Source: CAYMZZ01 sp044463125 | GTDB lineage: Bacteria; Bacteroidota; Bacteroidia; Chitinophagales; Chitinophagaceae | Reading direction: 5' to 3' | Assembly: GCA_044463125.1 (NCBI GenBank) | Contig: JBIQMS010000007.1 | Coordinates: 62,001-126,000 of the forward strand | Length of the DNA: 64,000 bases | Shown: positions 17,602-26,934 of the stretch, in pieces | Layout of the letters: the number at the start of each line of letters is the position of its first letter | Position numbering within the stretch: position 1 is the first letter of the stretch | The notes under the pieces: generated by a model | What the model was told of the DNA's origin: nothing | Databases searched by the model: none | What the model saw: the letters and a program-made list of their open reading frames with translations, nothing else | Translations under genes and position numbers: made by a program

Positions 17602-19100
17602 GGGCTGGCCTGCTGCAATTTGTGCAGATGTATAAGCTCCAGCGCTTTTTCCAGCTTGTAGTCCTTGCCCAGCTTAATGGCTTCTGGCGTAGGACCCGCA
17701 TATACTTCGGGCTGCACACCACGACCGATATGCGGCTCGTTTTTATCAATCACCAGCCGGAAAAGCGGTAATCGAAAACGCACTTTTGTATGAGGTAGGG
17801 TTACATCGGGTATCAGCCAGGCCGAATTACCATAAGCGCCGCCTCCGGTTTCCTCACCCAGCACCACTACATTTTCCTGCTTACGCAGCGTACCCGCAAA
17901 CAAGGTGGTGGCCGAAAAGGAATTGCCTCCGGTGAGAACGTAAGTTTGGCCGCTAAAATGATTTTTTCTCTTTGGTTTAAACTGATGTCGTTCGTAATAC
18001 CGGAAATGATAATTGCCATCTTTCTGTTTCCGGGTGAAAAAGGTAATGAAGAGGCGGTTCCAGAAATCGTGCTGGATATAGCGGCTATATGTTTTTCTTT
18101 TGATGGGCGCAAATAAGGAGTCGGCTACTTTGAAAGGCTGATCGGCCAGAAACTTGGTGAGCAGGGTACTGTTGGTAACGCTGCCTCCGCCATTGCTACG
18201 CACATCCACAATCAGGTATTGTATATCGTGGCGCCTGAGGGCACGGAAACTGCGCCGGAAGAAACGTTTGAGTCCATAACCCCGGCCAAATGAGTTCAGG
18301 TCCATCATCGCGACACGGCTGGTAGTATCCATTTTTAGAAATCGCACTGCATTTCTGCGAATTTGTCGCCGCTCCTTGCGGCTGGGCTTGGGCGGCCGTG
18401 GGCGTTGTACCACCCTGCGGCCGGTATCCCGCACCGGCACATATGGCTTGATGATGGTTTTATTGACCTGGTTGTTGCTATCAACATAGCTTATTTCATA
18501 AAATTTGGATAACCCATAGATACTATGAAACATGGAACCAAAATAACCCCGGTTGCTCAGTACCTGGTGCTTGTGCGTAAGGTTATACCCATCGGTAGAG
18601 AGAAATCGGCAAAGCGAATCCACGATATTGTCGATGGGCATCCCATTAATTCCCAGTATCGGCGTACCTCTTACCAGGATGGAATCCTTTTGATTGATAT
18701 TGGCGGCAACAACTGCCCCATCTTCCCAAATTTTCAGGCTCAGGGGAAATATGCTCCTTACCCGGCTGGTATCGTACACCCTGGCATAGCGCTTACTGCT
18801 GCGGATAGTGGTATGCCCGCAGTTGATGCGCGCGGTTACATAGTTGAGGATGCGCCTGAATTCGGGCTCCGTCATGCTATGGCGCAACTGTGCGGCCCCC
18901 CAGTCGAAATAATAGTTCATGCTATCGCGGGGGGTGTACCAGTACAGGCTGGGATGGGCTTCTTCCAGGGTTTGGCGGTACACGGCATAATCATCCTGCA
19001 GGCGCTGGGGGCTGTATTTTTTTTGGGGCGAAAAAGCCAGCTTGCCGGCGCCGCAGCCCGTGAGCAGTAATAGCAGGAAGGGAAGAAGCAGTGACCACAT
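17592..19100 (-). CDS. S41 family peptidase, lipoprotein
   Basis: A tail-specific protease-like enzyme. The N-terminus LLPFLLLLLTGC is a lipoprotein signal with Cys16. The catalytic core is at the C-terminal third: QYLIVDVRSNGGGSVTN, then YVLTGGNSFSATTLFAG (Ser396 probable nucleophile), then LGEETGGGAYGN. A PDZ-like region with VRGTPILGINGMPID precedes it. The basic insertion RRQIRRNAVRF is unusual. Length 502. It probably acts in the periplasm on unknown substrates. It lies on the opposite strand to the recX-amidase pair. Confidence 0.88.
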   Translation of the reverse strand: MWSLLLPFLLLLLTGCGAGKLAFSPQKKYSPQRLQDDYAVYRQTLEEAHPSLYWYTPRDSMNYYFDWGAAQLRHSMTEPEFRRILNYVTARINCGHTTIRSSKRYARVYDTSRVRSIFPLSLKIWEDGAVVAANINQKDSILVRGTPILGINGMPIDNIVDSLCRFLSTDGYNLTHKHQVLSNRGYFGSMFHSIYGLSKFYEISYVDSNNQVNKTIIKPYVPVRDTGRRVVQRPRPPKPSRKERRQIRRNAVRFLKMDTTSRVAMMDLNSFGRGYGLKRFFRRSFRALRRHDIQYLIVDVRSNGGGSVTNSTLLTKFLADQPFKVADSLFAPIKRKTYSRYIQHDFWNRLFITFFTRKQKDGNYHFRYYERHQFKPKRKNHFSGQTYVLTGGNSFSATTLFAGTLRKQENVVVLGEETGGGAYGNSAWLIPDVTLPHTKVRFRLPLFRLVIDKNEPHIGRGVQPEVYAGPTPEAIKLGKDYKLEKALELIHLHKLQQASPQP

Positions 19101-19130
19101 AATTCTCAGGATAACGATTTTGTCGCCGGC

Positions 19131-20159
19131 TTATTTCAAATGGTTCCAGCCCTGGGCGGTCAACTCATGCTTGTTGCCCGATTTGGTGATGATGTGTTTG
19201 CCCGCTTCAGGCTCGGTCATATACCCCACCACGCTGATGTCTTCGCGCAGCACCAGCTTTTCATAATCCGACTGCGATATTGTAAACAGCAACTCATAGT
19301 CTTCCCCGCCGCTCAGCGCGCAGGCCGTGGGGTCAATTTCAAATTTAAAGGCGGCTTTGCGCATTTCTTCGGCAATAGGGAGTTTATCTTCATAAATAAC
19401 GCAACCCAGCCCACTGCTCTTGCAAATATGAAGGATATCGGAACTCAGGCCATCACTTACATCCATCATGGCCGTGGGTTTAATCTCCGCGCTGGCCAGG
19501 AACTCCACAACTTCTTTGCGGGCTTCGGGTTTCAGGAGGCGGCCGATCACATAGGTTTCGTTCTCCAGGTCGGGTTGCACCGAAGGACTTTCAAGAAAAA
19601 TCTTCTTTTCCCGCTCCAGGAAAAGCAGGCCCACATAGGCGGCGCCCAGGTCGCCACTCACGCAGATCAGGTCTCCTTTTTGCGCAGCATCCCGTTTCAC
19701 AAACTGATCAGGCGCCACTTCCCCAATGGCTGTTACCGAAATAACAAAGCCTTTCTGGGAACTGGAAGTATCGCCACCCACCAGGTCCACCCCATAGTTG
19801 CGGCAGGCAGCATATACACCTTCATAAAATTCATCGAGCGCCTCCAGGCTGAAACGGTTGCTGAAGCCGATACTGATTACGATTTGTGTGGGCGTGGCAT
19901 TCATGGCATAGATATCGCTCAGGTTAACCACCACCGCTTTATAGCCCAGATGCTTGAGCGGCGTGTACATCAGGTCGAAATGCACGCCTTCAATGAGCAA
20001 ATCGGTACTAATCACCGTTTGCTTTCCAAAATGATCAATGACGGCGGCATCGTCGCCCACACCCACCAATGAGGATGCTTGCTGCAATTCAATATTCCGG
20101 GTCAGGTGCTCTATCAGTCCAAACTCACCCAGGTTGGCTATTTCAGTTCTTTGTTCCAT
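19131..20159 (-). CDS. thiL: Thiamine-monophosphate kinase
   Basis: Phosphorylates thiamine monophosphate to the active cofactor thiamine diphosphate using ATP. ThiL motifs are present: EFGLIEHLTR near the N-terminus, VGVGDDAAVI (Mg/nucleotide-binding aspartates), STDLLIEGVHFDL, KAVVVNLSDIYAMNA and SGGEDYELLFTI. At 342 residues it is of normal length. No other thi genes are visible. The inositol-phosphatase gene lies upstream on the same strand with a gap of about 26 bp, so the two are probably transcribed together. Confidence 0.95.
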   Translation of the reverse strand: MEQRTEIANLGEFGLIEHLTRNIELQQASSLVGVGDDAAVIDHFGKQTVISTDLLIEGVHFDLMYTPLKHLGYKAVVVNLSDIYAMNATPTQIVISIGFSNRFSLEALDEFYEGVYAACRNYGVDLVGGDTSSSQKGFVISVTAIGEVAPDQFVKRDAAQKGDLICVSGDLGAAYVGLLFLEREKKIFLESPSVQPDLENETYVIGRLLKPEARKEVVEFLASAEIKPTAMMDVSDGLSSDILHICKSSGLGCVIYEDKLPIAEEMRKAAFKFEIDPTACALSGGEDYELLFTISQSDYEKLVLREDISVVGYMTEPEAGKHIITKSGNKHELTAQGWNHLK

Positions 20160-20185
20160 ACAGGAGTTATTTATCGGTAAGGGCC

Positions 20186-20965
20186 TTATAATTCTTTTCG
20201 CGCGTTGATCACTTCCAGCATTTCATCGTGAATCAGGCCGTTGCTGGCCAGAATGCGGTGCTGATAAATGGAGAAAGGCTTGCCTTCGAAATCGGTAACC
20301 TTTCCACCCGCTTCTTCCACTATCAGATATCCCGCCGCACTGTCCCAGGCCTGTAGTTTGTGTTCATAGAAGGCATCGAACCGGCCGCAGGCCACCCAGC
20401 AAAGATCGATGGCCGCCGAACCCAATCGTCTTACGGGTACGCCTTTTCTAATAAAACGTTCAAACACTTCCAGCGGTCCGTTTTCCGTATTAATATATGT
20501 ATAGGGAAATCCGGTCACCAGGCAGGCACTCACGGTTTTATTTTGCCGGCTTACCGAAATGGGTTTACCATTCAGCGTGGCGCCCTTGCCTTTTTCGGCC
20601 AGGAAAAACTCATTGAGGTGCGGATTAAAAACGGCCCCCATAATAACCTGGCCCTTGTGTTCAACGGCGATGGAAACGCAATTGATGGGAATGCCCTGTG
20701 CGAAATTGATGGTACCATCAATAGGGTCAATAATCCATTTATATTCGGATTCCTGCACCATTTCCCCAGCTTCTTCACTCAAAATAAAATGATCAGGATA
20801 ATTTCGGCGGATCACACTGATAATGGCTTTTTCCGCCGCATGATCGGCTTCTGTAACGGGGTTGTTCACCCCTTCTTTATAGCGGATGTCGAAATCTTTT
20901 TGAAAATAGCGCTGAATCTCGGCGGCACCAGCCCTGGCCGCTTCCTCTAGAATTGAAATAAGCAT
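20186..20965 (-). CDS. Inositol-1-monophosphatase family protein (SuhB-like)
   Basis: A Mg2+-dependent phosphatase of the IMPase fold. Metal-binding motifs are visible: EEAGE (first Glu), WIIDPIDGTINFAQG and AWDSAAGYLIVEEAGG. ATG 20965 (MLISILEEAARAGAAEIQ) is preferred to the upstream GTG because family proteins start at this helix, giving 259 residues. The substrate could be inositol phosphate, a related sugar phosphate or 3'-phosphoadenosine phosphate. It is the first gene of the likely unit with thiL and is divergent from the glycosyltransferase. Confidence 0.92.
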   Translation of the reverse strand: MLISILEEAARAGAAEIQRYFQKDFDIRYKEGVNNPVTEADHAAEKAIISVIRRNYPDHFILSEEAGEMVQESEYKWIIDPIDGTINFAQGIPINCVSIAVEHKGQVIMGAVFNPHLNEFFLAEKGKGATLNGKPISVSRQNKTVSACLVTGFPYTYINTENGPLEVFERFIRKGVPVRRLGSAAIDLCWVACGRFDAFYEHKLQAWDSAAGYLIVEEAGGKVTDFEGKPFSIYQHRILASNGLIHDEMLEVINARKEL

Positions 20966-21072
20966 GCGCAAAGATAACACAGTTAACTGCTTATATCTTT
21001 CTTTCCGCGGTCCGACCATTTTGCATTCCCCCTAAAAACGATTTACTTAGCGGGTCTAACCCCCTATCAGCG

Positions 21073-23037
21073 GTGCAATTATCCATTGTCATTGTCAATT
21101 TTAATGTAAAGCATTTCCTGGAGCAATGCCTGGGTTCAGTGCGGCTGGCCCTGCAGGGCCTGGAGGGGGAAGTGCTGGTGGTGGACAATGCTTCGGACGA
21201 CAATAGTATCGCTTATCTGCAACCCCTTTTCCCGGAAGTGCGCTTTATTCGCAATACCGAAAACCTGGGCTTTGCCCGTGCCTGCAACCAGGGCTGGCGC
21301 CAGAGCCGTGGTGAAATGGTATTATTTTTGAATCCTGATACACTGGTTCCGGAAAACTGTTTTCGGCAATGCCTGCAGTTTATGGCATCCCATCCCGATG
21401 CGGGTGCGCTCGGCGTGAAAATGCTGGATGGGTCGGGCAAATTTCTGAAAGAATCAAAACGCGCATTTCCTTCACCCCTCATCAGTTTGTATAAACTCAC
21501 CGGGCTGGCCCGGTTATTTCCCCGATCTGCTGTATTTGCCCGCTACCACCTGGGGCATCTCGATGAAAACAGGGATCATCCGGTGGATGTGCTGGCCGGC
21601 GCCTTTATGTTGGTGCGGCGTGCGCAACTGGAAGCCACGGGCGGTTTCGATGAGCAGTTTTTTATGTATGGGGAAGATGTGGACCTGAGTTATCGTTTAC
21701 AGCAACAAGCCCTGCCGGATGGTTCGGCTCATTACCGCAATTATTATTATTCCGGCACATCCATCGTCCATTTCAAAGGCGAAAGCACCCGTAAGGCGAG
21801 CATGAACTATGTGCGCATGTTTTATTCAGCCATGAGCCTTTTTGTGAAGAAACATTATGGCGGAGCTAATGCGGGCGTATTCAATTTCTTTATCCACCTG
21901 GCCATCTGGGCCCGGGCGGCACTCTCGGCCCTGGGGCGCTTTATCCGCACTTTTGGTTTACCGCTTATTGATGCCGGACTCATATTATTATCATTCTGGT
22001 TGATGAAAGAAATATGGGCCGCATACGTGAAACCCGATGTGCGCTATGAGACCCGCCTTCTATGGATTGCCTTTCCGGCATTTTCTGTCGTTTATTTGTT
22101 GAGTGCCTACTATGCGGGACTTTACGACCGATGGTACCGGCGCGTGGAACTTATTCAAAGCACGTTGGTGGCCACAGTGGTGGTACTGGCGGCCTATGCC
22201 CTGTTGCCGGAGCATTATCGTTTTTCGCGGGGCATGATTTTATTTGGCGCCCTGCTCGCATTTATTTTCATTGGCTTGTTGCGGCGAATACTGGTGTACA
22301 CCGGTGTGTTGTCGAGGCATCGCCAGCACCAGGAACCAGCCAGTACTCTGGTAGCCGCTTCGGAGAAGGAATTTCAGGAGGTGAAGCAACTGCTCGCAGA
22401 AGCGGACCTGGAGCATAAGCTATTAGGATATATTGCTGTAGGCGACAATAATTCAAAAGCGCTTGGCCAATGGCCCAATATAGCGGCCGTTCGACGCAGT
22501 ATTCCCTTTGCTGAGCTCATCCTGGTTACAGGTCGCCTTTCTTATGCCGAAGCTATAGCCGCTCTGCCGCAATTTCCCCGCAAGCTGCGCGTAAAATGGC
22601 ATCATGCAGGAACACGTAGTATTGTAGGCAGCGATTCAAAAGACAGCAGTGGTGAGTCGCTTTCGAAAGAAAATGGCTTCCGGCTTGCCGATCCGCATTA
22701 TCGACGGCTCAAGCGTTTGATGGATGTGCTGATGGCCGTATTGGGAATTCTATTATGGCCCATCTGGCTCCTGCTCGTGAAAAAGCCTATTGGTTTGTTG
22801 CGCAATAGTTTCCAGGTACTCACAGGCACCAAAACATGGATGGGCTATGCGGACGCGCAAGAGGGATTGCCTGCATTGCGACCTGCTGTTTTAGGCAACA
22901 ACGGCCTCAGCAAAAAAGAAAATCAGGCATTGCCATCAGAAAGCCTGCAAATGCTCGATTACTGGTATGCGCGCGACTATTCAGTGCGGCAGGATCTGGC
23001 CAGGCTTCGGTATTGCTGGCGGAAACTGGGCGAATAG
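21073..23037 (+). CDS. GT2 glycosyltransferase fused to a reduced sugar-transferase-like module
   Basis: Residues 1-290 form a GT2 domain of the rhamnosyltransferase type: LSIVIVNFNVKHFLEQCL, VVDNASDDNS, LFLNPDTLVP (DxD-like) and GEDVDLSYRL. Four or more membrane helices follow (about 300-420). Next comes a Rossmann-like region (TLVAASEKEFQEVKQLL ... ELILVTGRLSY) and a last part, YRRLKRLMDVLMAVLGILL, resembling the start of a polyprenyl glycosylphosphotransferase without its catalytic half. The start is GTG 21073. The protein probably adds a sugar to an envelope polysaccharide at the inner membrane. The fusion order is unusual; whether the second half is active is doubtful. Confidence 0.82.
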   Translation: MQLSIVIVNFNVKHFLEQCLGSVRLALQGLEGEVLVVDNASDDNSIAYLQPLFPEVRFIRNTENLGFARACNQGWRQSRGEMVLFLNPDTLVPENCFRQCLQFMASHPDAGALGVKMLDGSGKFLKESKRAFPSPLISLYKLTGLARLFPRSAVFARYHLGHLDENRDHPVDVLAGAFMLVRRAQLEATGGFDEQFFMYGEDVDLSYRLQQQALPDGSAHYRNYYYSGTSIVHFKGESTRKASMNYVRMFYSAMSLFVKKHYGGANAGVFNFFIHLAIWARAALSALGRFIRTFGLPLIDAGLILLSFWLMKEIWAAYVKPDVRYETRLLWIAFPAFSVVYLLSAYYAGLYDRWYRRVELIQSTLVATVVVLAAYALLPEHYRFSRGMILFGALLAFIFIGLLRRILVYTGVLSRHRQHQEPASTLVAASEKEFQEVKQLLAEADLEHKLLGYIAVGDNNSKALGQWPNIAAVRRSIPFAELILVTGRLSYAEAIAALPQFPRKLRVKWHHAGTRSIVGSDSKDSSGESLSKENGFRLADPHYRRLKRLMDVLMAVLGILLWPIWLLLVKKPIGLLRNSFQVLTGTKTWMGYADAQEGLPALRPAVLGNNGLSKKENQALPSESLQMLDYWYARDYSVRQDLARLRYCWRKLGE

Positions 23038-23162
23038 TTAGAAATTTTAGGATTCAATGATATGTTTAAACAGATGATGCTGTCCACTCAAACTTCTGCT
23101 ATATTCGCAACCACAAGCGAAAAATAAAAACGTACCTTTAAAAAGCCGCATTCCATCATTAT

Positions 23163-24695
23163 ATGGCGAGTATTATAGACATAAAAATACCCAAGGCGAT
23201 TGCCAATGCGCTGCGCATTCCACCAAACGATGCTCGTCGCCAACAGATAAGGGTGCTGAAGAAACTGTTGAAAAAAGCGCGGTTTACTGAATTCGGGCAG
23301 CGCTACCATTTCGATCAGGCTCTTTTGCAGAAGGATCCGGTGCCAATTTTTCAGCAACAGGTGCCTATCCACGATTACAATAAAATTTATACGGAATGGT
23401 GGCAGAAGACCCTGGATGGTGTGCCCGATGTGGCCTGGCCCGGCAAGATTAAATATTACGCATTAAGCTCAGGTACTTCGGAAGCCGCCAGTAAATATAT
23501 TCCTGTTACCCGCGACCTGCTCCGTAGCAACCAAATCAATTATATCCGCCAGCTCATCAGCGTATTCAGCTATGAGGAAGCCAATAAGAAATCGCTCACG
23601 CGTGGTTTCCTGATGCTGGGAGGCGCCACCGATTTGCAGAAAGGCAGCGCCGGCTGGTATGCAGGCGACCTCAGTGGCATCCTGGCCAAGAAAAGACCTT
23701 TCTGGTTTCAAACCTTCTACAAACCCGGCGGAAGAATTGCCGCCATACGCGACTGGAACCAGAAGCTGAATGAAATTGTAGAGCATGCCAAAGAATGGGA
23801 CATCGGCTATATAGTTGGGGTACCCGCCTGGTGCCAGATGTGTATGGAAATGATCATTGAGCATTACAAGGTGAAGAATATACACGAGATCTGGCCCAAT
23901 TTCGGTGTGTTTGTTCACGGAGGCGTGGCTTTTGAACCTTATAAGAAAGGTTTTGAAAAGTTGTTGGGTAAGCCCATCGTGTATATCGAGAATTATCTCT
24001 CCAGTGAAGGATTTATTGGATTCAAAACGCGCGAGCACGCCAAGGGGATGCAGTTGATACTGAACAATAATATCTTCTTCGAATTTGTTCCCTTTGATGA
24101 GAAGAATTTTGATGCAGATGGTAAGTTGGTGGAAAAGCCGGAAGTGCGCATGATACATGAAGTGGAAGCAGGTAAGGAATATGCACTGCTGATGAGTACC
24201 AACGCGGGCGCCTGGCGATACCTGATTGGTGATACCATTAAGTTTGTGGATATGGACAAACATGAAGTAGTGATCACCGGCCGTACCAAACATTTCCTGA
24301 GCCTGGTGGGCGAGCACCTGAGTGTGGAAAATATGAACCGCGCCATACAAATGGTAAGCGAGGAATTCAATATCAGTATTCCGGAATATACGGTTACAGG
24401 TTTTCCCTACGAGGGACTTTTTGCGCATAAATGGTACGTGGCTACCGACGACCATGTGGAGGCGGATGAACTACGCAAAAGGATTGACCAGCACCTTCGC
24501 CAGCTCAATGATGACTATGCAACTGAGCGAGACAGTGCGTTGAAAGAAGTATTTCTCGAAGTGTTGACGGAAGACCAGTTTATGAAATTTATGGAGTTGA
24601 AGGGCAAGCTGGGCAGCCAGCATAAATTTCCACGCGTAATGAAAGGAAAAATGCTCGAAGACTGGAAGCGGTTTTTGGAAACGGGAAAACTGTGA
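23163..24695 (+). CDS. GH3 auxin-responsive-promoter family protein (acyl-adenylating type)
   Basis: Homologue of plant GH3 enzymes, which adenylate carboxylic acids and conjugate them to amino acids. Recognisable pieces are the ATP-binding YALSSGTSEAASKYIPVT, the later YENYLSSEGFIGFK and STNAGAWRYLIGDTIKFV, and TGRTKHFLSLVGEHLS. At 510 residues it is close to the bacterial GH3 length. The substrate in bacteria is not established. There is no signal peptide. It stands alone between the GT2 gene and an inverted repeat. Confidence 0.9.
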   Translation: MASIIDIKIPKAIANALRIPPNDARRQQIRVLKKLLKKARFTEFGQRYHFDQALLQKDPVPIFQQQVPIHDYNKIYTEWWQKTLDGVPDVAWPGKIKYYALSSGTSEAASKYIPVTRDLLRSNQINYIRQLISVFSYEEANKKSLTRGFLMLGGATDLQKGSAGWYAGDLSGILAKKRPFWFQTFYKPGGRIAAIRDWNQKLNEIVEHAKEWDIGYIVGVPAWCQMCMEMIIEHYKVKNIHEIWPNFGVFVHGGVAFEPYKKGFEKLLGKPIVYIENYLSSEGFIGFKTREHAKGMQLILNNNIFFEFVPFDEKNFDADGKLVEKPEVRMIHEVEAGKEYALLMSTNAGAWRYLIGDTIKFVDMDKHEVVITGRTKHFLSLVGEHLSVENMNRAIQMVSEEFNISIPEYTVTGFPYEGLFAHKWYVATDDHVEADELRKRIDQHLRQLNDDYATERDSALKEVFLEVLTEDQFMKFMELKGKLGSQHKFPRVMKGKMLEDWKRFLETGKL

Positions 24696-24702
24696 GAGAA
24701 CT

Positions 24703-24832
24703 CGTTTGTTGATTCGTTTATTTGTTGATTTGTTGAATTGTTTAGGGTTTAAAGTTTAAGGTTTAATTATAGTTCTAAAGCCGAAGCCTGATACTCCCTA
24801 GACTTTAAACCTTAAACTTTAAACCTTAAACT
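24703..24832. repeat. Octamer GTTGATTN array and facing GTTTARR arms
   Basis: GTTGATTC/GTTTATTT/GTTGATTT octamers (24708-24740) lead into GTTTAGG-GTTTAAA-GTTTAAG heptamers (24741-24765). The complementary CTTTAAACCTTAAACT arm is at 24803-24832, with a 38-bp unique spacer between. It lies between two genes of the same direction. Confidence 0.8.
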
Positions 24833-24844
24833 CATAAACTTCTC

Positions 24845-25474
24845 ATGCTCGATGCCTTACTCAAGGGATTTTTACTGGGTTTATTGCTGACGATCGGAGT
24901 AGGGCCCGTTATATTTTCCATCATCAAGCAAAGCATCAATAATGGGCCGAGAGGTGGCTTTGCCTTTGTGGCTGGTGTATCGGCCAGCGATATAGCGCTT
25001 GTGCTGATCAGTAATGTGTTTACGGAACTGTTTCGCAGTATCAGCAGCCTGCAGTTTGAGATTGGTGTTGCAGGCAGCATCTTCCTCATCATCATGGGCA
25101 TTTATTTTCTTTTTTTCAAAAAAGTACCCGTCAACGACCAGGGCCAGCACCTGCTGGTTCAAATTCGGGGCATGGAATATGCACGCATTGCCCTTTCCGG
25201 ATTCCTGATGAATGTGCTGAATCCAGCTATCTTTCTGTTTTGGATCACGGCTTCCAGTACATTTATTTCCTATTCGGTCACGCACCGCGTAGTCATTTTT
25301 TCTACAGGTTTGCTGGTACTATTGGCAGGCGATACGGCCAAGGTATTGCTGGCCGGCAAGATCCGCAACCGGCTTACTCCCCACAATATTCAAATCCTCA
25401 ACCGTATCAATGGCATGATCCTGATTGGCTTCGGCATTGCCATGGTTTGGTGGCTGATTCGCCAGTTTGGCTGA
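24845..25474 (+). CDS. LysE family translocator
   Basis: An inner-membrane exporter of the LysE/RhtB superfamily, which exports amino acids or similar small molecules. The first helix GFLLGLLLTIGVGPVIFSIIKQSI with the conserved GP, and the GGFAFVAGVSASDIAL segment, are typical. Six hydrophobic stretches fit the family topology, with 209 residues. The exported substrate cannot be inferred. The ATG is 13 bp after the right arm of the preceding repeat. Confidence 0.88.
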   Translation: MLDALLKGFLLGLLLTIGVGPVIFSIIKQSINNGPRGGFAFVAGVSASDIALVLISNVFTELFRSISSLQFEIGVAGSIFLIIMGIYFLFFKKVPVNDQGQHLLVQIRGMEYARIALSGFLMNVLNPAIFLFWITASSTFISYSVTHRVVIFSTGLLVLLAGDTAKVLLAGKIRNRLTPHNIQILNRINGMILIGFGIAMVWWLIRQFG

Positions 25475-25589
25475 TCATCGTTCTTCCATTTGTTAAATTT
25501 ATCCTGTTTTCGGGTCAATGTCAGCTTAAAGCCTCGCAGCTTTTTTTACCTTTTGTCTTCCAAACCATTCGCCAAATTGCTGCTGCAAG

Positions 25590-26180
25590 ATGATTAAAAC
25601 CAACCCGCTGATTTCACAACCCGGTTTTGTTGCCGACACAATGATTGTTGTAAAAAACATTGCGCGGGTTCTTCTTTGTGTATTCGTGTTGTCGCTGGTA
25701 TTTCGGCCTTCCGAAGCTGTGGCTCAAAAAGCCTGGCTCTTCCTTAAAAAAGGACCAAAGAAAAAGCGCACCTGGCTGGAAGGCGACCGGATTATGCTCC
25801 GGCTTCCCGGCGATACGATTGTTGGCGGACTCATCACCCATTTGCGCGACGATACCATTTACCTGTTGGGTAAGCCCATACCAGTGGCCAAAGTAGAAGC
25901 CGTGGTATTGCGGCAGAAGGGTTCAGCGAAGCTGGAAATACCTTTCAACAAATTGCTGATCATCACCGGCGGCGTGGTACTTACCACCGTGGGGCTAACG
26001 CTCAGCGGGCAGGTAAACGAAAAAGAAGCGCTCACCGCCGGCCTCACCATTGGTTATGGTCCGCTGCTGGTGATGGGCCTGGTTCGAAAAATTAAAGCGG
26101 GCAGGCGTGAGTTTCGTATAGGAAAAAAATTCCGGCTTCAGTTGCTCGATATTCATGATGTTCGCCGACGGCCATTTTGA
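25590..26180 (+). CDS. Hypothetical secreted/membrane protein
   Basis: I do not recognise a family. If translation starts at the internal ATG 25641 the protein has a signal peptide (MIVVKNIARVLLCVFVLSL, ending near AVAQ). The longer start at 25590 adds 17 residues before it, so the internal start may be the real one. The mature part has a basic stretch GPKKKRTWLEGDRIMLRL, a beta-rich middle, and two hydrophobic segments (LLIITGGVVLTTVGLTL and ALTAGLTIGYGPLLVMGLV). It lies about 50 bp upstream of mtgA, so co-transcription is likely. Confidence 0.65.
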   Translation: MIKTNPLISQPGFVADTMIVVKNIARVLLCVFVLSLVFRPSEAVAQKAWLFLKKGPKKKRTWLEGDRIMLRLPGDTIVGGLITHLRDDTIYLLGKPIPVAKVEAVVLRQKGSAKLEIPFNKLLIITGGVVLTTVGLTLSGQVNEKEALTAGLTIGYGPLLVMGLVRKIKAGRREFRIGKKFRLQLLDIHDVRRRPF

Positions 26181-26229
26181 AAGAGCTGAGGTACTGCCTG
26201 CGGAACTCTTTGTATTGCGCCCTGAGATC

Positions 26230-26934
26230 ATGAAAGCATTCTTATTTAAACTATGGCGCTGGTTCAAAAAGATCTTCCTGATTTTGTTTGTGAGCCAGTT
26301 TGTGTACATCATTTTATTAAAATGGATAGACCCGCCCATCACCATAACCCAATTGGTGAGTTGGGTGAGTGGTCATGGCCTCAAGCGCGACTATGTGGAT
26401 GCCTCTGAAATATCGGATCATGCGCGCCTGGCGGTGATTGCATCGGAGGATCAGCTTTTTGCTGATCATAGTGGATTCGATTGGAAGAGTATCCGCAAGG
26501 CCATGGAGTATAATCAGAAAAAGCCGGGGCGGATCCGAGGAGGCAGCACGATAAGCCAACAGGTGGCCAAAAATGTTTTTCTCTGGCAGGGCCGCAGTTT
26601 TATCCGAAAGGGGCTGGAAGCCTATTTCACTTTTATGATTGAATGGATCTGGGGTAAGGACAGGATACTGGAAGTGTATCTGAATGTGGTGGAAATGGGC
26701 GATGGCATTTTTGGAATAGAGCGGGCCGCGAATATTTATTTCAACAAGAAAGCAAAAGACCTCAGCATGCGGGAAAGCGCCTTAATAGCGGCAGCACTGC
26801 CCAGCCCCAAGCGCTACAAAGTGAAACCACCCTCACGCTATGTATCATCGCGCGCACAAAAGATCATGCAGCAAATGCGGTTTATAGCGCCGGATGAGGA
26901 TGTGAAGAAGCTGGTGGAGAAACGTGAGCCGTGA
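26230..26934 (+). CDS. mtgA: Monofunctional biosynthetic peptidoglycan transglycosylase
   Basis: A GT51 enzyme that polymerises lipid II into glycan strands. One N-terminal anchor (FKKIFLILFVSQFVYIILL) is followed by the GT51 motifs: ASEDQLFADHSGFDW (catalytic Glu), GGSTISQQVAKNVFLW, GRSFIRKGLEAYFTFMIEW and KDRILEVYLNVVEMG. There is no transpeptidase domain. ATG 26230 is chosen because the longer frame starts inside the previous gene. The C-terminal residues KREP-stop are written by a CGTGARN array, so the tail derives from the repeat. Confidence 0.94.
   Translation: MKAFLFKLWRWFKKIFLILFVSQFVYIILLKWIDPPITITQLVSWVSGHGLKRDYVDASEISDHARLAVIASEDQLFADHSGFDWKSIRKAMEYNQKKPGRIRGGSTISQQVAKNVFLWQGRSFIRKGLEAYFTFMIEWIWGKDRILEVYLNVVEMGDGIFGIERAANIYFNKKAKDLSMRESALIAAALPSPKRYKVKPPSRYVSSRAQKIMQQMRFIAPDEDVKKLVEKREP

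Noticed and set aside
19140..20072. 310-codon ORF antisense to thiL
   Set aside because: Shadow of thiL caused by codon bias.
23469..24455. 328-codon ORF antisense to the GH3 gene
   Set aside because: GH3 motifs on the other strand are clear; the antisense frame has no recognisable domain.
24741..24832. Telomere-like TTTAGGG repeats
   Set aside because: GTTTAGG/GTTTAAG heptamers resemble plant telomere units only by chance; they are internal, mixed and in facing arms.
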